64,000 nt of DNA, from the NCBI GenBank assembly GCA_964036295.1, contig OZ038470.1, positions 1,389,501 to 1,453,500 of the forward strand, given 5' to 3'. Source of the stretch: Plumapathes pennacea (Eukaryota > Cnidaria > Anthozoa > Antipatharia > Myriopathidae). The notes under the pieces are model-generated. The model was not told the origin of the DNA. It saw only the letters and a program-made list of their open reading frames with translations, and ran no database searches. Of this stretch, positions 1 to 12,400 are shown piece after piece. The number at the start of each line of letters is the position of its first letter. The first letter of the stretch is position 1. A program made the position numbers and the translations under genes.

Positions 1-53
1 GTGAGCTCAAGGCAAGCCGAGATTGCAGTTAACTTCCATTTTTTATACTCCAG

Positions 54-1608
54 CACGGAATTACCACACTCTGGAAGAAATTTCCGAGGATCTTATAAAG
101 AAGGCCGTGCCAGGAGCACTTGTCGATTCATACGCCGCCGGCGTACAGAGTCATCTATTCAGCAAGCCCTTTCTACAAGTGGCCGAGGTACTTGACTATC
201 AGACCGCATACGGGATTGTACTGGGAGGGAACGCTACTCGACTGCAACGTTGTTTCTCCGTGTACGCGCATGAAAACCGGGGCTCCATTTTTCAACTCAT
301 CAAGAGCAATGTCAAGTCAGTGGAGGTAAGCAAATGTCTGTGTAGCTTTGCAGGCATTCCCCGGGGGGGGGGGGGGAGGGGGGTACTCCTCAAAATTTTG
401 GGTGGGAGTGTGCCGCCAGGGACTGAAAACCCTTACCCTATTTCAGGCCAGAATGTGCAATTTTCGACCCTATTTCAGACCAAATATCAAAACCGGCGAC
501 CCTATTTTAGACCAAAGGCTCAAAATCGATACCCTATTTTAGACTAAACTGCTGAAAATGATACCCTTTGGGGCGGCACATACCCATCTGGCTCATACAT
601 TGGATTAACCCCCCTCCCCCGGGAGGCCTTAGAAGGAACGGGGCGTGTTTATACTCACATCTTATTCGCTTGTTGTTTCTTTTTTTTCACAAGGTTCCAC
701 CAGAAGACTTGTCAGAAGTCTCCACGGGTCTATTTGACCCCGACTCCGAACTGTTTCGCAAATCTCTCAAGTTCACAATCGGATTGCTTGTCGTTCTGGA
801 GGTCCTCGGACTCCTGTACTCCTTGTGGAGGCGTTGCAGAAGACGCGCTAAAGTTCATGATTTAGGTAAGGGTATCACCAGAGCGTGGTTATCACATGCT
901 ACAGTTCATTATTTGGGCAGGGCGTGTGCTATATCAGGGGTAAATGGCTCAGATAGAGACGCGTTTGATTGTGTGTAGGTGTACGAGTTGATTCTGGTGA
1001 CTAGAAGATTATTGTTCATGTATCCAACAAAAGACCGAGCAGGGTGTGGCCAGAACACGTGATGACACGGAGGGCGAGGCCATGTTTCACTTACGGATAT
1101 GCGTACCATATCTGGAAGTTGTGCTTACCATTCGTGGGTCAATCACTCAGGCGTAGACTTATAGGCACGGTTTCCAAGTCACAAAGAACCAAGTATGGCG
1201 GCCCCAACTGGATTTTTTTTCTGGGAAGGTTCGGAGAATTGGAGCTAATTGCGATTTAAAGCTGTGTATAAACAGAACCAACCGGGAGTCGGCCATTGGC
1301 CCTATATTTCTATGCCGTCAGCTATAGTTCTTTTCGTAAATTTGTCCGTTTTCGTTGTTGTTTCGACAGACGCTATAGACGTCCAGAGCATTAACGAGCT
1401 GAAGGCCCTTGTCGAAGAATTCTACCAGCGAGGGAGACAGACAAAAGAAGACATCCAGAAAAGACACAGGCAAGAGATCAGGAAGCTGCTAGAGTGTAAG
1501 AAGTACAAACAAAGCCAACCATCCAAGTTATTCATATGCAGAGTTGCTGCATCGCAGGAACTGAAACCGCCAAAAACCGATTCACAGATGGAACTTGTGA
1601 GTTTGTGA
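54..1608 (+). CDS. 3' end of a membrane protein, possibly ionotropic glutamate receptor-like (5' partial)
   Basis: Three exons join in phase: 54-325 (acceptor TCCAG, donor GAG|GTAAGC), 694-865 and 1370-1608, ending at a TGA. The first encodes a soluble segment containing ALVDSYAAGV, LDYQTAYGIVLGG and a QRCFSVYAHE stretch. The second ends with a hydrophobic helix (roughly FTIGLLVVLEVLGLLYSLW) followed by the basic run RRCRRRAK, typical of a last transmembrane helix with a cytosolic stop-transfer. The third is charged and helix-prone, about 80 residues. A ligand-binding lobe followed by one final helix and a short tail is the layout of the C-terminus of ionotropic glutamate receptors. I infer that family from layout and general resemblance, not from a diagnostic motif. 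Earlier exons lie upstream of the window. Intron 1 carries an interspersed repeat at about 349-600. Confidence 0.5.
349..600. repeat. Interspersed repeat with internal CCCTATTTTAGACC units, copy 1
   Basis: A G-homopolymer-rich edge (about 362-390) is followed by ACTCCTCAAAATTTTGGGTGG and then four spaced copies of a roughly 30-bp unit around CCCTATTT(C/T)AGACCAAA, ending near CCCTTTGGGGCGGCACATA. The reverse complement of this arrangement recurs at 59138-59430, and a truncated reverse copy at about 35165-35260. It sits in an intron of the first gene. Low-complexity G tracts mark one end of each copy. Confidence 0.75.
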
Positions 1609-1614
1609 GGATGC

Positions 1615-1816
1615 TGACGTCACGAAACCAAGCGCTTATCACCTGCACAAAGTGACGTCACTGCAACAGACCGTCAGTGATGATGTCACTATGAGGACAA
1701 CTCACAGTGATGATATCACTTCTAGACAGTCGTAAAATGACGTCATTCCGTTTGGCAGTCGAGGTAGACACCACTTAACCAAGTGATGAGCTTCCTGGAC
1801 AGTCAAAATGACGTCA
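1615..1816. promoter_or_regulatory. Cluster of four TGACGTCA (CRE/ATF-type) palindromes
   Basis: Perfect TGACGTCA octamers occur at 1615-1622, 1653-1660, 1738-1745 and 1809-1816, with near matches (TGATGTCA, TGATATCA) between them. The cluster lies just after the stop codon of the first gene, so in its 3' UTR or downstream flank. TGACGTCA is the known binding site of CREB/ATF bZIP factors. Whether these copies are bound or merely belong to a decayed tandem repeat is not known. Confidence 0.4.
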
Positions 1817-2309
1817 TTTTGCGACATTCGTAGTGACCAAGAGACAATCAATTGTATCAATTGTAGATGACCACGTGATTGTAAATTAACCTTATCACGC
1901 ACGCGTACATGCACTGGAGACGTTGTGGAAATGCTTACGTGACACAGTCAAGTCCGATCGATCAATTTTTTTCACAGAAATTCTTACGGTACTGAAATTT
2001 GAAGTGCTACCAATGTTTTATGTCACACTGCACCCACATTTAGGCACTACAACCAAAAAGGCCGAGGAAATACTGCAAAGAGGCCTAGAAATGCGCTTGC
2101 AAGTCTTTATCTTTCACTGCCAAAAGACGCATTTGAATAAACTCCTGAACTGTCGAGTATAAAGATGTGACCACTCAAACGAAAACTCCTTGACTCGTAC
2201 ATCCTAATAGAAGTGTTCATGTTTCTTGTTTCCGTAGTTTAACAGAGACTGATACAGTGAAAGGGACATGTTGTAAATAAGTAAATATACTGATTGTTCG
2301 TCGAGACCG

Positions 2310-2319
2310 AATAAATAAA
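2310..2319 (+). terminator. Overlapping AATAAA polyadenylation signals
   Basis: Two overlapping AATAAA hexamers lie about 700 bp after the first gene's stop codon and about 90 bp before the POLH stop codon on the other strand. They would give that gene a 3' UTR of roughly 0.7 kb. Confidence 0.5.
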
Positions 2320-2403
2320 AGTGAGGCTGTCAGAGTTCGAGGCGCTTTCGCCGCGCGCATGGCTCAGACTGATTTGACGCTGACCTCCTTGTGCTTTCGC
2401 TCG

Positions 2404-5400
2404 TTAAGTCCTTCGTTCTGTTGTATCGCTGTTCTGAAGAGTTTTAGCGAAGTGATAATCAAGGTGTTCGGGCATCTCCCACGCGGATATCAACTCTCCA
2501 CACTTATCACATTTTAGAAAGTCAGGATCCATCGGCTCCTTATCTTGTAGACTGTCCGACTCTCTCAACTCTGTTTCGTCAGAGACGGCCCTTTTTCTTT
2601 TGCCGCAAACGATAAAAGGGCTCTCCGCTCTCATTGTTCTATTAACGGGTGGAGAATCCATTCGCTTGCTACCGCTTGTGCTTGGTACGGGAGAGAAAAA
2701 CCGCTTTATTCCTCCTTCAGGTTTCTTTTCTTGTTGACAGCTTTTCTCTTCTCCGAGGCTTTGTTTAATTTCGCGCTGAATGTCCGGTGGCAAGAGTTCA
2801 AACACTGCAGTGTCAATGGAACAACCTTCGTAAGGATTGGTCACTTTGGGCGTGGCAGGTGAGATGGGCTGTGAAGGCCCAGCCTTACTTGCGCACTCAG
2901 TGCGTGTCTCGGGACTGTCGTCTGCGTTGCTCTTCGCCGTGAAGAAGGAACTGATAGAGGGTGTGCAGGTCGCAGTGGCGTGTGGCTCACTAAACCGGCT
3001 GGCTGCGATGCTTAGGTTGGTTAATGACGGATGCCTAAATTTATAAACGTGCAGTTAACTAAACATGTGAACATCTGTGAAATAACGTGACATTTGACGT
3101 AACTTTCAAGCTGAAACTTCGGTGAAAGTGTACATAGCTTTCACCTGGGAAAATCAGAGCTTTTCCTCATGAAAAATCACAGGTCTCCTATTCAGTTTAG
3201 TGTGGTACGATTGTGTGAGAGACCGCAATGCCCGACTGCAAGTAAAATGAAACAAGGACAGAGAGGAAGTTGTCACTCAAACTCACCAAGTGCCGGTCTT
3301 GTTGTCTTTAGCAGAATTAAATGGTAGAAGCAACTGGAACATGTCATTCACCATTTGGTTGACATCTAGCCTGTACAGAGGGCACGACCTGCTCTGGTAT
3401 GTACCCTGCTCCGTCTGGAAACCAATCGTTAAAAGCTTCGCTTGTCTCTTATTCTGCAGACGAAAGGAAATCGGTAAGTTCCACTGGTCGGTAACACGTC
3501 CATCTACCACAGGCTAAATTTATAACGCCATAATCGTCGCGTGTATTGTGAATTGGCTTCGCAAAAACGCCCAAGAAAGTATGTCTCACCAGTTCTAACT
3601 CGTGCGCGAGTCTCTCATTCAATTCTTCTGAGAGTTGACGCAACCAGTGTTTCACCTGTCAGAAAACAAATCAATCTTGAAAGGTGCTGTACAATCACCA
3701 CAAGTATAACTAATGCACAAGGGCAGCGTTTCAATACTGGCCAAGCCCAGACTTACAACATTAATATGATTAATTATTGAATTATGTCTCATTTGCATCA
3801 GGCAGTTTATGATCCTGGAGCTGTATTCAGTCATAATTACGAACAATTTTGCTTGTACGTAAGCTTTGTGAAAACACCCCAGCTATTTTGCCATCTGTGA
3901 TACTCACCAGCTGCTGGGTAGACAGCTCAGCTTTCCCTCTGAAGTTTTTTCCACAGCCAACTGACTTGGGCAACTGTCTTGGTCGAACTGGTTCATAATC
4001 TATTCCTCTACTCAACTGGTACAACAGCTCTCTAGGTTAGGTGAGAGGACAACAAGGTTATTATATTACAGCTGGAACCTACCCTAAATTCACAACCACA
4101 CTTCACACAAAAATCGCCCCTCCACATGATACCCTACAGCCACAGGGCAGATCCAGGAACGAAAAACCTATGCGAGTGCAGAAGATGTGGACTTGCATAG
4201 GGAAACAGTTTTGAGATCAGGTTTTTCAAAACGCCATTTTCGGTTTTCAGTTTACCCAGTCTTATCTCCTAGCCTCGCCTGTAGCTCATTCAAGGAGAAG
4301 TTTGCCACATCGCCCATGAATTCAACACCCAATCTGTCATGCACCTCCATGCCAAGTTTACCTCCCATGCTGCGTCTGTCAAAATTCAACACACACAAAT
4401 ATTATCGTTAACCCTTCTTTGCTTACTCTTCCAGATTCTCCTAACCATTACAATGTATTGTGCTAACTAATAAGTTAATGAGTTAATCTGAGACCAAGTG
4501 TGTGATTTGAGAAGGATTGTGTTGCCTCAATACTGAACTTGAAGCAAGGAATATAAGAAGGATTACAACACCTTGGTATACTATCTGACTAAAACAGAAC
4601 CCCCAAGTGGATTGTAACAATCAGAGGAAAATGTATGAGTTGTAGTGACAAGTGAGAGTTATTACCTGGACAGACTGGAACAGTGTACATACTTACATCT
4701 TTTGAATAGGTATGGTGTTAAAGAGTGATGGAACAGCCACCTGAGGTATGATAGTCTGCTGATTTGGCTTGTGCAAGCCACAGGACAGTTTTGCCAACAT
4801 CTATAGATAAATCACACGTTATTAAAAGTTGGGCAAATTCAAGGGCAGCTTTTGTCTCAAACTAAAGAAGGGGTCACTTGATAGAATGTTCTAGACTGCA
4901 GACACAGCTAGGGAAATGTCGTTGTACTGCATGGACCACAAGGGTATAATATAGTGTGCATAAATGGACCATGATGTCCCGTCAAATTTCTTCCCATGGA
5001 TTCTTTCATTCTGTCTTTCAGCATCTGCCAACTCACCTTGTTATGTGCAATTCCAGCTGAACAAGTGAAGCCAGTCTCTTTTAGGACTGTCTCTCTTATC
5101 TTTGTGAGCAACACAGCACCCATAGCCAGGCATCTAGCATCCATATCTGACTCCAGAATGGTCTTCCACCTCTCTACATTAACTTTATTCTCATCTTGGC
5201 CTTCTTCCATAAAACCCTCAATAAAAGTTGTCTGTGAAGTCTTCTGAACTAGAGTGTCTGTGGTTACAGACTTTAATTCCCTGTTATTGGATTTCAAACA
5301 AGAAACCTTAGTTTATGAAGTTGGACATTTTTTTGGCTGCTGCATCCTTGGGACACACTCTGTCATCAACCTAAGCAGGGGCAGATCTGACTACTTTCCA

Positions 5401-6326
5401 AATATGCAAGCACTAAGAAGGCATAAGATTCTTGTTGGGTTAGGGGGCATGCTCTCCTGGAAAAAAATTGAGATTTGATTCTCCAAACCATTGAGAGGCT
5501 CAGACAACCACATTTGAAAATCTGGCAAGTTTCAGTCATCTTTTGAATTATTTGCCAAAAGGTAATGAGTGATGTGTCTGTTGAGACTGCTGAAATTGAA
5601 GAGGGGGTGGGGCGGGTGGCGAGGTGGGAAGGGATTGGAGGGAGAGATGGACTGTCACTATTCTCACCTTTCTACATGTTCAGTAATGTCAAGGTATGCC
5701 TCGTCTACACTTGCTTTCTCGCAGATGTCGGAGAACCTGGATAAAACTTCAATAACTTCTGCACCAGCCTCACGGTAGTGCGTTAGGTTAGCCTTCCCAC
5801 GAGCCTCTGGTACCCTGACAAGCTTGATGTCGGGGCATTTCTCCTGAGCCTCGTCTCCACGCATGGCTCTCTTCACACCACAGCGGCGTGCCTCATAACT
5901 TACTGCAATGATTCTGAGAGATAGTTAAGTAGAAAGAGTCAAATTGTCAAAGGTATTACTATAGGCCCATACTGCTGGTAACTGATTATCAAGGTTACAT
6001 AGTCAACCAACTGATTATAAAATAATTTATTGATATACAGTGTAGTAATTGCCGTACTGACGATATATGTGTATTGTAATCAAGGAAACGTTACAACAAA
6101 CTGCGATCTTCCCATCGATTGCGCTTTATCACTGTATTTACGATCACAGTTTTCCCGCCACATCAACTATATATTAAATTTCGTTTTACCCTCCTCCTTT
6201 CCAAGTTTGGTACTGAACGACAGCGCAGGGTTTCCCCTTCAAAGATGGATCTCGTCGCTGTTCCACTTGTACATAAAAGCAGTCCATATCGATTAAAGAG
6301 ATTACGCGAGCCCGCTCCTGAAACAT
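2404..6326 (-). CDS. POLH: DNA polymerase eta (Y-family translesion polymerase)
   Basis: Nine exons on the minus strand: 6326-6190, 5913-5668, 5280-5037, 4800-4697, 4375-4256, 4031-3908, 3655-3590, 3453-3287 and 3010-2404. Phases agree at every junction, giving 604 aa (the human enzyme is about 713). Pol eta inserts bases opposite UV dimers in the nucleus. Visible signatures are the N-terminal metal-site segment ISLIDMDCFYVQVEQR, the KPCAVVQYQTWKGGG fingers segment, the catalytic ASVDEAYLDI, the helix-hairpin segment CSAGIAHNKMLAKL, and the palm/little-finger linker DYEPVRPRQLPKSVGCGKNF. The tail has a C2H2 ubiquitin-binding UBZ (CDKC...HLDYH, about residues 570-595), a PCNA-box-like EGGIKRFF (about 501-508), a second PIP-like SISSFF just after the catalytic core, and a UBM-like FELLPPDIQREI (about 473-484). 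The ATG at 6326 is placed just before ARVISLIDMD. The gene is head-to-head with the ASPP gene. Identity is secure. Confidence 0.96.
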
Positions 6327-6426
6327 AGCTAGCACAGCGTCGTCCCAACTCACACACTCTCCCCTCCCTCCTGAAACAAATAAATCGACACATGCAGCGC
6401 GCAAAGCACTCCGGTCAGTAAACAAT
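6327..6426. promoter_or_regulatory. Bidirectional promoter between POLH and the ASPP gene
   Basis: Only 100 bp separate the POLH start codon (minus strand, 6326) from the ASPP start codon (plus strand, 6427), so both 5' UTRs and core promoters must overlap unless upstream non-coding exons exist. I see no clear TATA box. The ASPP start codon is embedded in AATATGGCGGC, which resembles a YY1-type element. Confidence 0.55.
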
Positions 6427-9400
6427 ATGGCGGCGTCTGCGGGAAAGGTGAGATATATTTTCAGTACAAAGAGTTTGCTCAAAAGCGCGGGTTTTAAACT
6501 CTGAGAATTTTAGCTCTATCTCGAGTATTTTTGTTGCTTTTTTCTTCTTTACTGATATTTACTTTAAATTGAGTTGCTTTGATATGATGCTGTGTGTAAT
6601 GATATTAATATGCGGCGAGAGAAAAACTTTTGACAGGCCGGAAGGCTACTATCTAGACAACAAAATGTTGGAGAGAGAAAGCAGGGATTTCCACTGTCAT
6701 CTCAATTCATGATCTAGGCATTGGGCTTAGGTATAGAAAAATTTCAGAAAGCAATAGCGTGAATTGTGGTCGATAACCGTCTTCACCTATTGTCACTATT
6801 ATGCGTAACAAACATTTGATTTAATACTATACACCGGGTCAGATATGGATGCCAGAAGTTGTCGCCGATATTGGTCATATTTAAGATTGTCCTTATATTG
6901 ATTTAACTCCCACTCAATCGTTTAATATCAGGCTCAAAAGTGTTGATGGCCGTGATTTGATAAATAATGTATTTGCTTTGAAACCGAAGAGTTTTAAATT
7001 ATTCATTGCTATCAGATTTTCAATCCAGCAAAGGAAATCTGACTGATATTATAACACCTCTAAAGAAAGAGTCAATATAGCAGTCCAATATTACCCTGAT
7101 GTGTGATGTATTCCTTTTTGTTTTATATTTACTGTTCCAAAGCAGCTTTAATACAGAAAATTATCACACAGCCAGCTTACCTGTAGATAATGACAATATT
7201 ATTCTTAAATTGAAACATACAGGTGAAGTTAAAGATCTATCTGGATGATGAACAGACAGCAGCTGAAATCTTGGTATCATCTGCAACGAAATGCACCTCC
7301 ATAGTTCAGAGGCTACAAAGGCAACTTCATGCCAATGACTGCTTTCTTGTAGAAGTCTGGCAAGGATGTGGTACATATACCCCCCTATTAGATGTGTAGT
7401 CACGGTTCATTATATTCGTTTTCTTCTGCCACAGTGCTCTAAGAAACTTTTTTTCCCATCAAATTCCTTGATACATGCAGATATATGTAGTCTGTCTTGA
7501 AAACTAATCCATTGAAGATGATTCTTGGGTACTGGACCAATATTGATCTTTCTGAATGTTATAGTTTTTAGATTATGTAAGTGTTACCATATTGAATACA
7601 ATAACAACATCCATACTAGCCCTTTCTTTATTGTTTTTATGGCCCAAAAATGTTCAGACTCTTCTGCATACTGTAGTTTCTGATTGAGAAATGAGATTAC
7701 TATGTATTTGAAAGCTTTGAATTTTGCAAAGGAAAACTTAACAGTTTCTCTCTTGTGCTTCTCAACAGAGCGTCTTGTCCCTGAAGATGAGAGCATATTG
7801 CTGACTCTAATGGATTGGGGCAGTGACCTGGATGATGTGCGATTTTACCTTCGCTACAGAGAACCAAATAAGCTAATTACAAGAAGAAGGTCTCATGGTT
7901 AGTCCACTCATGTATAACACCCCTGCATTAGGTTTGTGTATAGCATATATTCTTGGATTTTCAAGAGATGTTATAGTGGCCATTTTGGATGAGTCAAATA
8001 AATGCTCATTGACATTAGCTTTTAGTGTGAGTGACCCCAACATGGCTGTGATTTTTTGTGTTCTAAATTTCCAAGGATTGGTTGCATTACCTATAAATAC
8101 CAAATGCTCTATGTATTGCTGCCTTTTTACAGATCTCCCCCTGATTTTCTTTGCAGATTCCCAAGACCACATGCTAAATGGAGACAGACAGCCACTGGAA
8201 AGAGATATGGTATGTCTAAAAGTAGAGTCCTTTGTGAACAAAGACATTGAAAAATACTACAATAGTCAGGTTTAGGTGGCAACATAATTTATATCCAAAT
8301 GTGATTGGCCTTTCAGTTCCCAGGAGGAAACAAATCCACTGTAGATGAGCTACAAGAATATGCCATCAAGCAACAGCAGGAGATTGCAGCCAAAGAAAGA
8401 GAACTAAAAATAAAAGAACAACGGCTGTCCATACTGAAGAAGTCTCGCAAGAAACCCAGCCTTGCTTATTTGCGCAAACTGGAGACTGAAGTTGAGGAAC
8501 GCAATAATAGGCTCAAAAAGTTGTGGCAAGTACAAGATGAAGTGCAAAGCTACAAACTCAGCAATGGTGTTTTAGGTAGGTTTCTCTTGAGGACATTGAC
8601 TGAATACAGACCACATGCCGACTACATACTAGCTTTCTTTGCTGCCGTTTTTAGTCCTGCTCCCTCGCGGATTTGTACACAAGATACTATACAGTTCTAA
8701 TGCAATAATGGCATCCAGTTGAGTATGTGGGCATAACTGAGAAATGGACAATATGTACTGCCTACATGAAGAGAGTTTACTGCACTACTATATAAATTGC
8801 TAGGATATAAATATGAACATTATTTTTGTGTCTGATTGTGTGAAGATTGATAGTGACTTGTGGCTGTATGGTCTACATATGTTGAGCTGAGAGAACTAAA
8901 GAGTAAGGTAATGTAGAATGCACAGCAATATAAAAACAAAAACAAAACAACTCCTCTACAAACAATAGGTTTGATCAAGTATCAATTTATTGTGTCTTTT
9001 TGTTTAAGCTGATGAGCTGGTGAAAATTCGTGACCTGTTTTCTGCACGGGAGAAGGAGCTGGCACTCGCTGTAGCAAAAGTCAACAATTTGACACAACAG
9101 CTGGAGGAGCAGAGAAGAGGCTGGGCTCCAATCTCCGCACCCTCTGCACCTAAAACTCAACAGGAGATAGAACTGGACAGACTCAGGAAAGAACTGATGG
9201 TGAGTTCAAAATACAAATTCTCCCATCCTTTTATAGGGAGAATATATGAATGATGTAGTGAGAGTTGATGATTCAGTCAACTTTCAGCTGAGCAAGGTAT
9301 CAAAAGCCAAATTCTCCATACTGCATGATATATCTCTGGTGAGAAACTGAAGGAGAAAATTGACGTTGATCATTTCTCAGTCCTCGCGTTTCAATAGCAC

Positions 9401-12400
9401 CGTAATCCTCCCGATTATTCTTGAGGGAAATGAGCGTCTTTTCTAGTTGAATGTTTACCGGCAAGGCATTATGGCGATAAAAAGCGTTAAACTAGCGATG
9501 CCCTGTTGTTCATGATTCCCTTCGTAGATGAGAAACGAACTGAACCACCAACAAAGCGTTCAGCTTCAGGCTCAAAAGCAACTCATGGCAGAGAAACACA
9601 AACAGCTCTTTGATTTGGACGCGCAAATCGAAACTTTGTCCGCTGAGGTTCGGAGGAAGAGATCGAGAAGCGACGTGACCAAGGACGAAAACCAACCAGA
9701 AGGAGAAGAAAAACAGAAGCAGCAAGCGAATCCGACGTGGAAGGAGGCGTCCAGGGTAAACCCAGTGACGTCACGTCCCCTCGAACCACTTCTAGAGGAG
9801 ACGGAGGAGGAGGAGGAACAGGAGGAAGGAATGTCGGATGGGTACACGTCGTCCGACACGGAATACGCAAAGCAGCAGATTCCTTCGCCATCCCGCGTGA
9901 ACAAGCTAAAGTCATTTTTTGAGGAGAGCGGGCCTCATCAGTTTGGTGATAAGGTTTCGGAAGGCAAAGCGAAGTGGATGAAGCGCGAGGTTGGACATAG
10001 GGCTGGTAAAAGTAAAGCGCTAGGCGAGGAAGTCTTGTCTTCTGAACACAGAGTGAATGGAAATGACTTTGTTAGGGAGCGGATTCCTGTCCCTGGGCGA
10101 CAAGTTGAGGATGGGCGTTCGCAAGGCAAGATTCATTGGCTAAAGCGTGATTCTGGTAGTAGAGATGAAGATGGTTCTTCTGTGAGAGACGGAGTTGATG
10201 GAGAGGGCATTAATGGGGACAAGGCTCAACTCCCTGAAAGGGGAAATGATGCTGTTCTGGATACTGACTTGCCGATGTCTTTATCTTCGCCTGCAGCGCC
10301 TCTTGTTAGCAATACTAGCGTGGGTCAAGGAAACTCATACCGAAACGAGATGGTCAAAAACTCAAATTCAGTGCAGTTTGAAAACCTGACTCCTAAATCC
10401 AGTTCTAGAGTGCTCTCCTCTAACATCGCCCAGACTGGACACATAGATATTTCAACTAATTTCGTAAGAGTCGAAACTTCGGCAAGAATCTCCGCTCAGG
10501 ATCATGCGAAACCGATACTCTCGCAACTGCCTTCCGCTTTAACGCAAAGCGGTAACAGAGAACAGTTTAGCTCAAAGGGAGCGTTCACTGATGCATATAA
10601 GTCTCCCTCTGTGAAGGAATTTTCCAATACTGGTAGCGATAACGGTTCTAAAACAGAGCCATTTAACAGATGGGATTTTCAGCATCTCGATTCAAGGGAT
10701 CCTCCCAAACCTGACAACAAAGTAAAGCATGTATCGATGGAGTCATCTCATGCCCGCAGCGCGGAGCCATTTAAGGATGATACCCTTGAACACTCAGCTA
10801 CAAGAAAACTGTTTAGCATCGATCAGTACAAGGACCTTTCTACAAAGGAACCGCCACAGGATGATGGTTCTAAGCAACTTACCAAGCAGCCATTTAGCAG
10901 GGATAACAAGCAGGGCTCAACAAGAGAATCGTCCGACACTGATAAGTTCGAGCCTTCTTCCGCCATAGCCGTTTCTGGGACAAACCCATTGCAGTTCCCA
11001 CAAAAGTCCCACGCAGCAAAGGTCGCATTTCTGTCGTCGCCTTCGAACACTTTAGATGTCGACACGACACTGGCGGTGAAAAGGTCGCCTTTACTTGGCA
11101 ACAAGAGGCGAACATTCAAAAATAGTGCTGTCGTCAAATCTGCGAACTCTTCAGACGAGTTGCCGTCCGACGGAGATCAAGAAAGTGCTAGCGAGAAGGA
11201 AAACATATCCCGAGATATCACAACTCAAGAACAGCCTGATCCGTCAACCGAACTAGTTGAAGATTCCGTCAAAGGTGAAGAGGAAAGCAAGTCCGAAAGT
11301 ATGAGCACGTTTGACGAGGACAAAAAGCTTTCCAGACACGTTCAACGGAATATAGAAGCCACGAAGTCCGGGAAATATGTTGTTTCATCTCTCAAGATAC
11401 AGCTATCATCAGCTGGAAAACAGGCAAATAGCAGACTTCCACTTGAAACGCCTGAATCGCAGGTGGAGAAGAACGATACATTGAGAGACCAAGTGTACGC
11501 GGGGGAAGGGCATGGCGATGATAGGACAAATACTAATATTTTTTCTGACATGGAACATGACTCAAATGCATCTCTTAGTGAAGACACGAACGAGTCAAAA
11601 GACATTACAGAGCCCGATATTCCCGCCATGCACTTGGGCCTTGACGAGGATATTTCTCAGAAACACTTTCCAAGAAGGAGTGCTTTTCGTAAGAGCGGCG
11701 GACTGGGCCGAGAGGAGCGTCACGTGACCCTACACCCACACGTGGTTCTGCTTGACGCGGCTGTTGAGGGAGATCTGCAGGTTGTCAAGAATGTCATCAG
11801 GAAGGTAGGTTTCTTAACCTGCTCTTAGTGTCATTTCTGTGTACGATAAATCAACTTAACGTTTATGTGGGGAAGCTAACTGCAAATAACTTTGGTTTCT
11901 GGTTAGTTGAAAATGTTTTACAGCCTTTGTGATTGGTGAGATGTAATTGCTGTGGTTTTCGAAAGTCATTGGAAAACCTCTCTTACTGGATATGAGGTAG
12001 TCTACCACCTTGTAACAACTTGTTAAATTTCTTGTCAAATTCTTTGCAACTATTTGACTTGAAAATTACTGTGCAGGGTTGACATGCCGATTTCTGTGCA
12101 ATGAAGTATGGAATTTTGCATTTGATCCAAGTCTTTAAGGGTCTGATATCAAGATGTTTCCATGGCAGCATTTTGATTTAAAATGGTCTAATTTAGGTTG
12201 ATGATCCAAGTCAGCCGAACCTGGACGGCATCTCGGCTCTACACAACGCCGTGTGTGCCAACCACGAACACGTGGTCTCGTTCCTCGTGGAGTCTGGCTG
12301 TGACGTCAACCTTCCAGATTCTCATGGCTGGTAAGTTAATTCTCACAGGCGGCTGATTCAACTGTGAATTCTCTTTACGTTATCCATACTGTCTCTCTAA

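Noticed and set aside
9572..9915. Two 110-codon antisense frames opposite ASPP exon 7
   Set aside because: Shadows of the Glu/Ser-rich coding exon on the plus strand.
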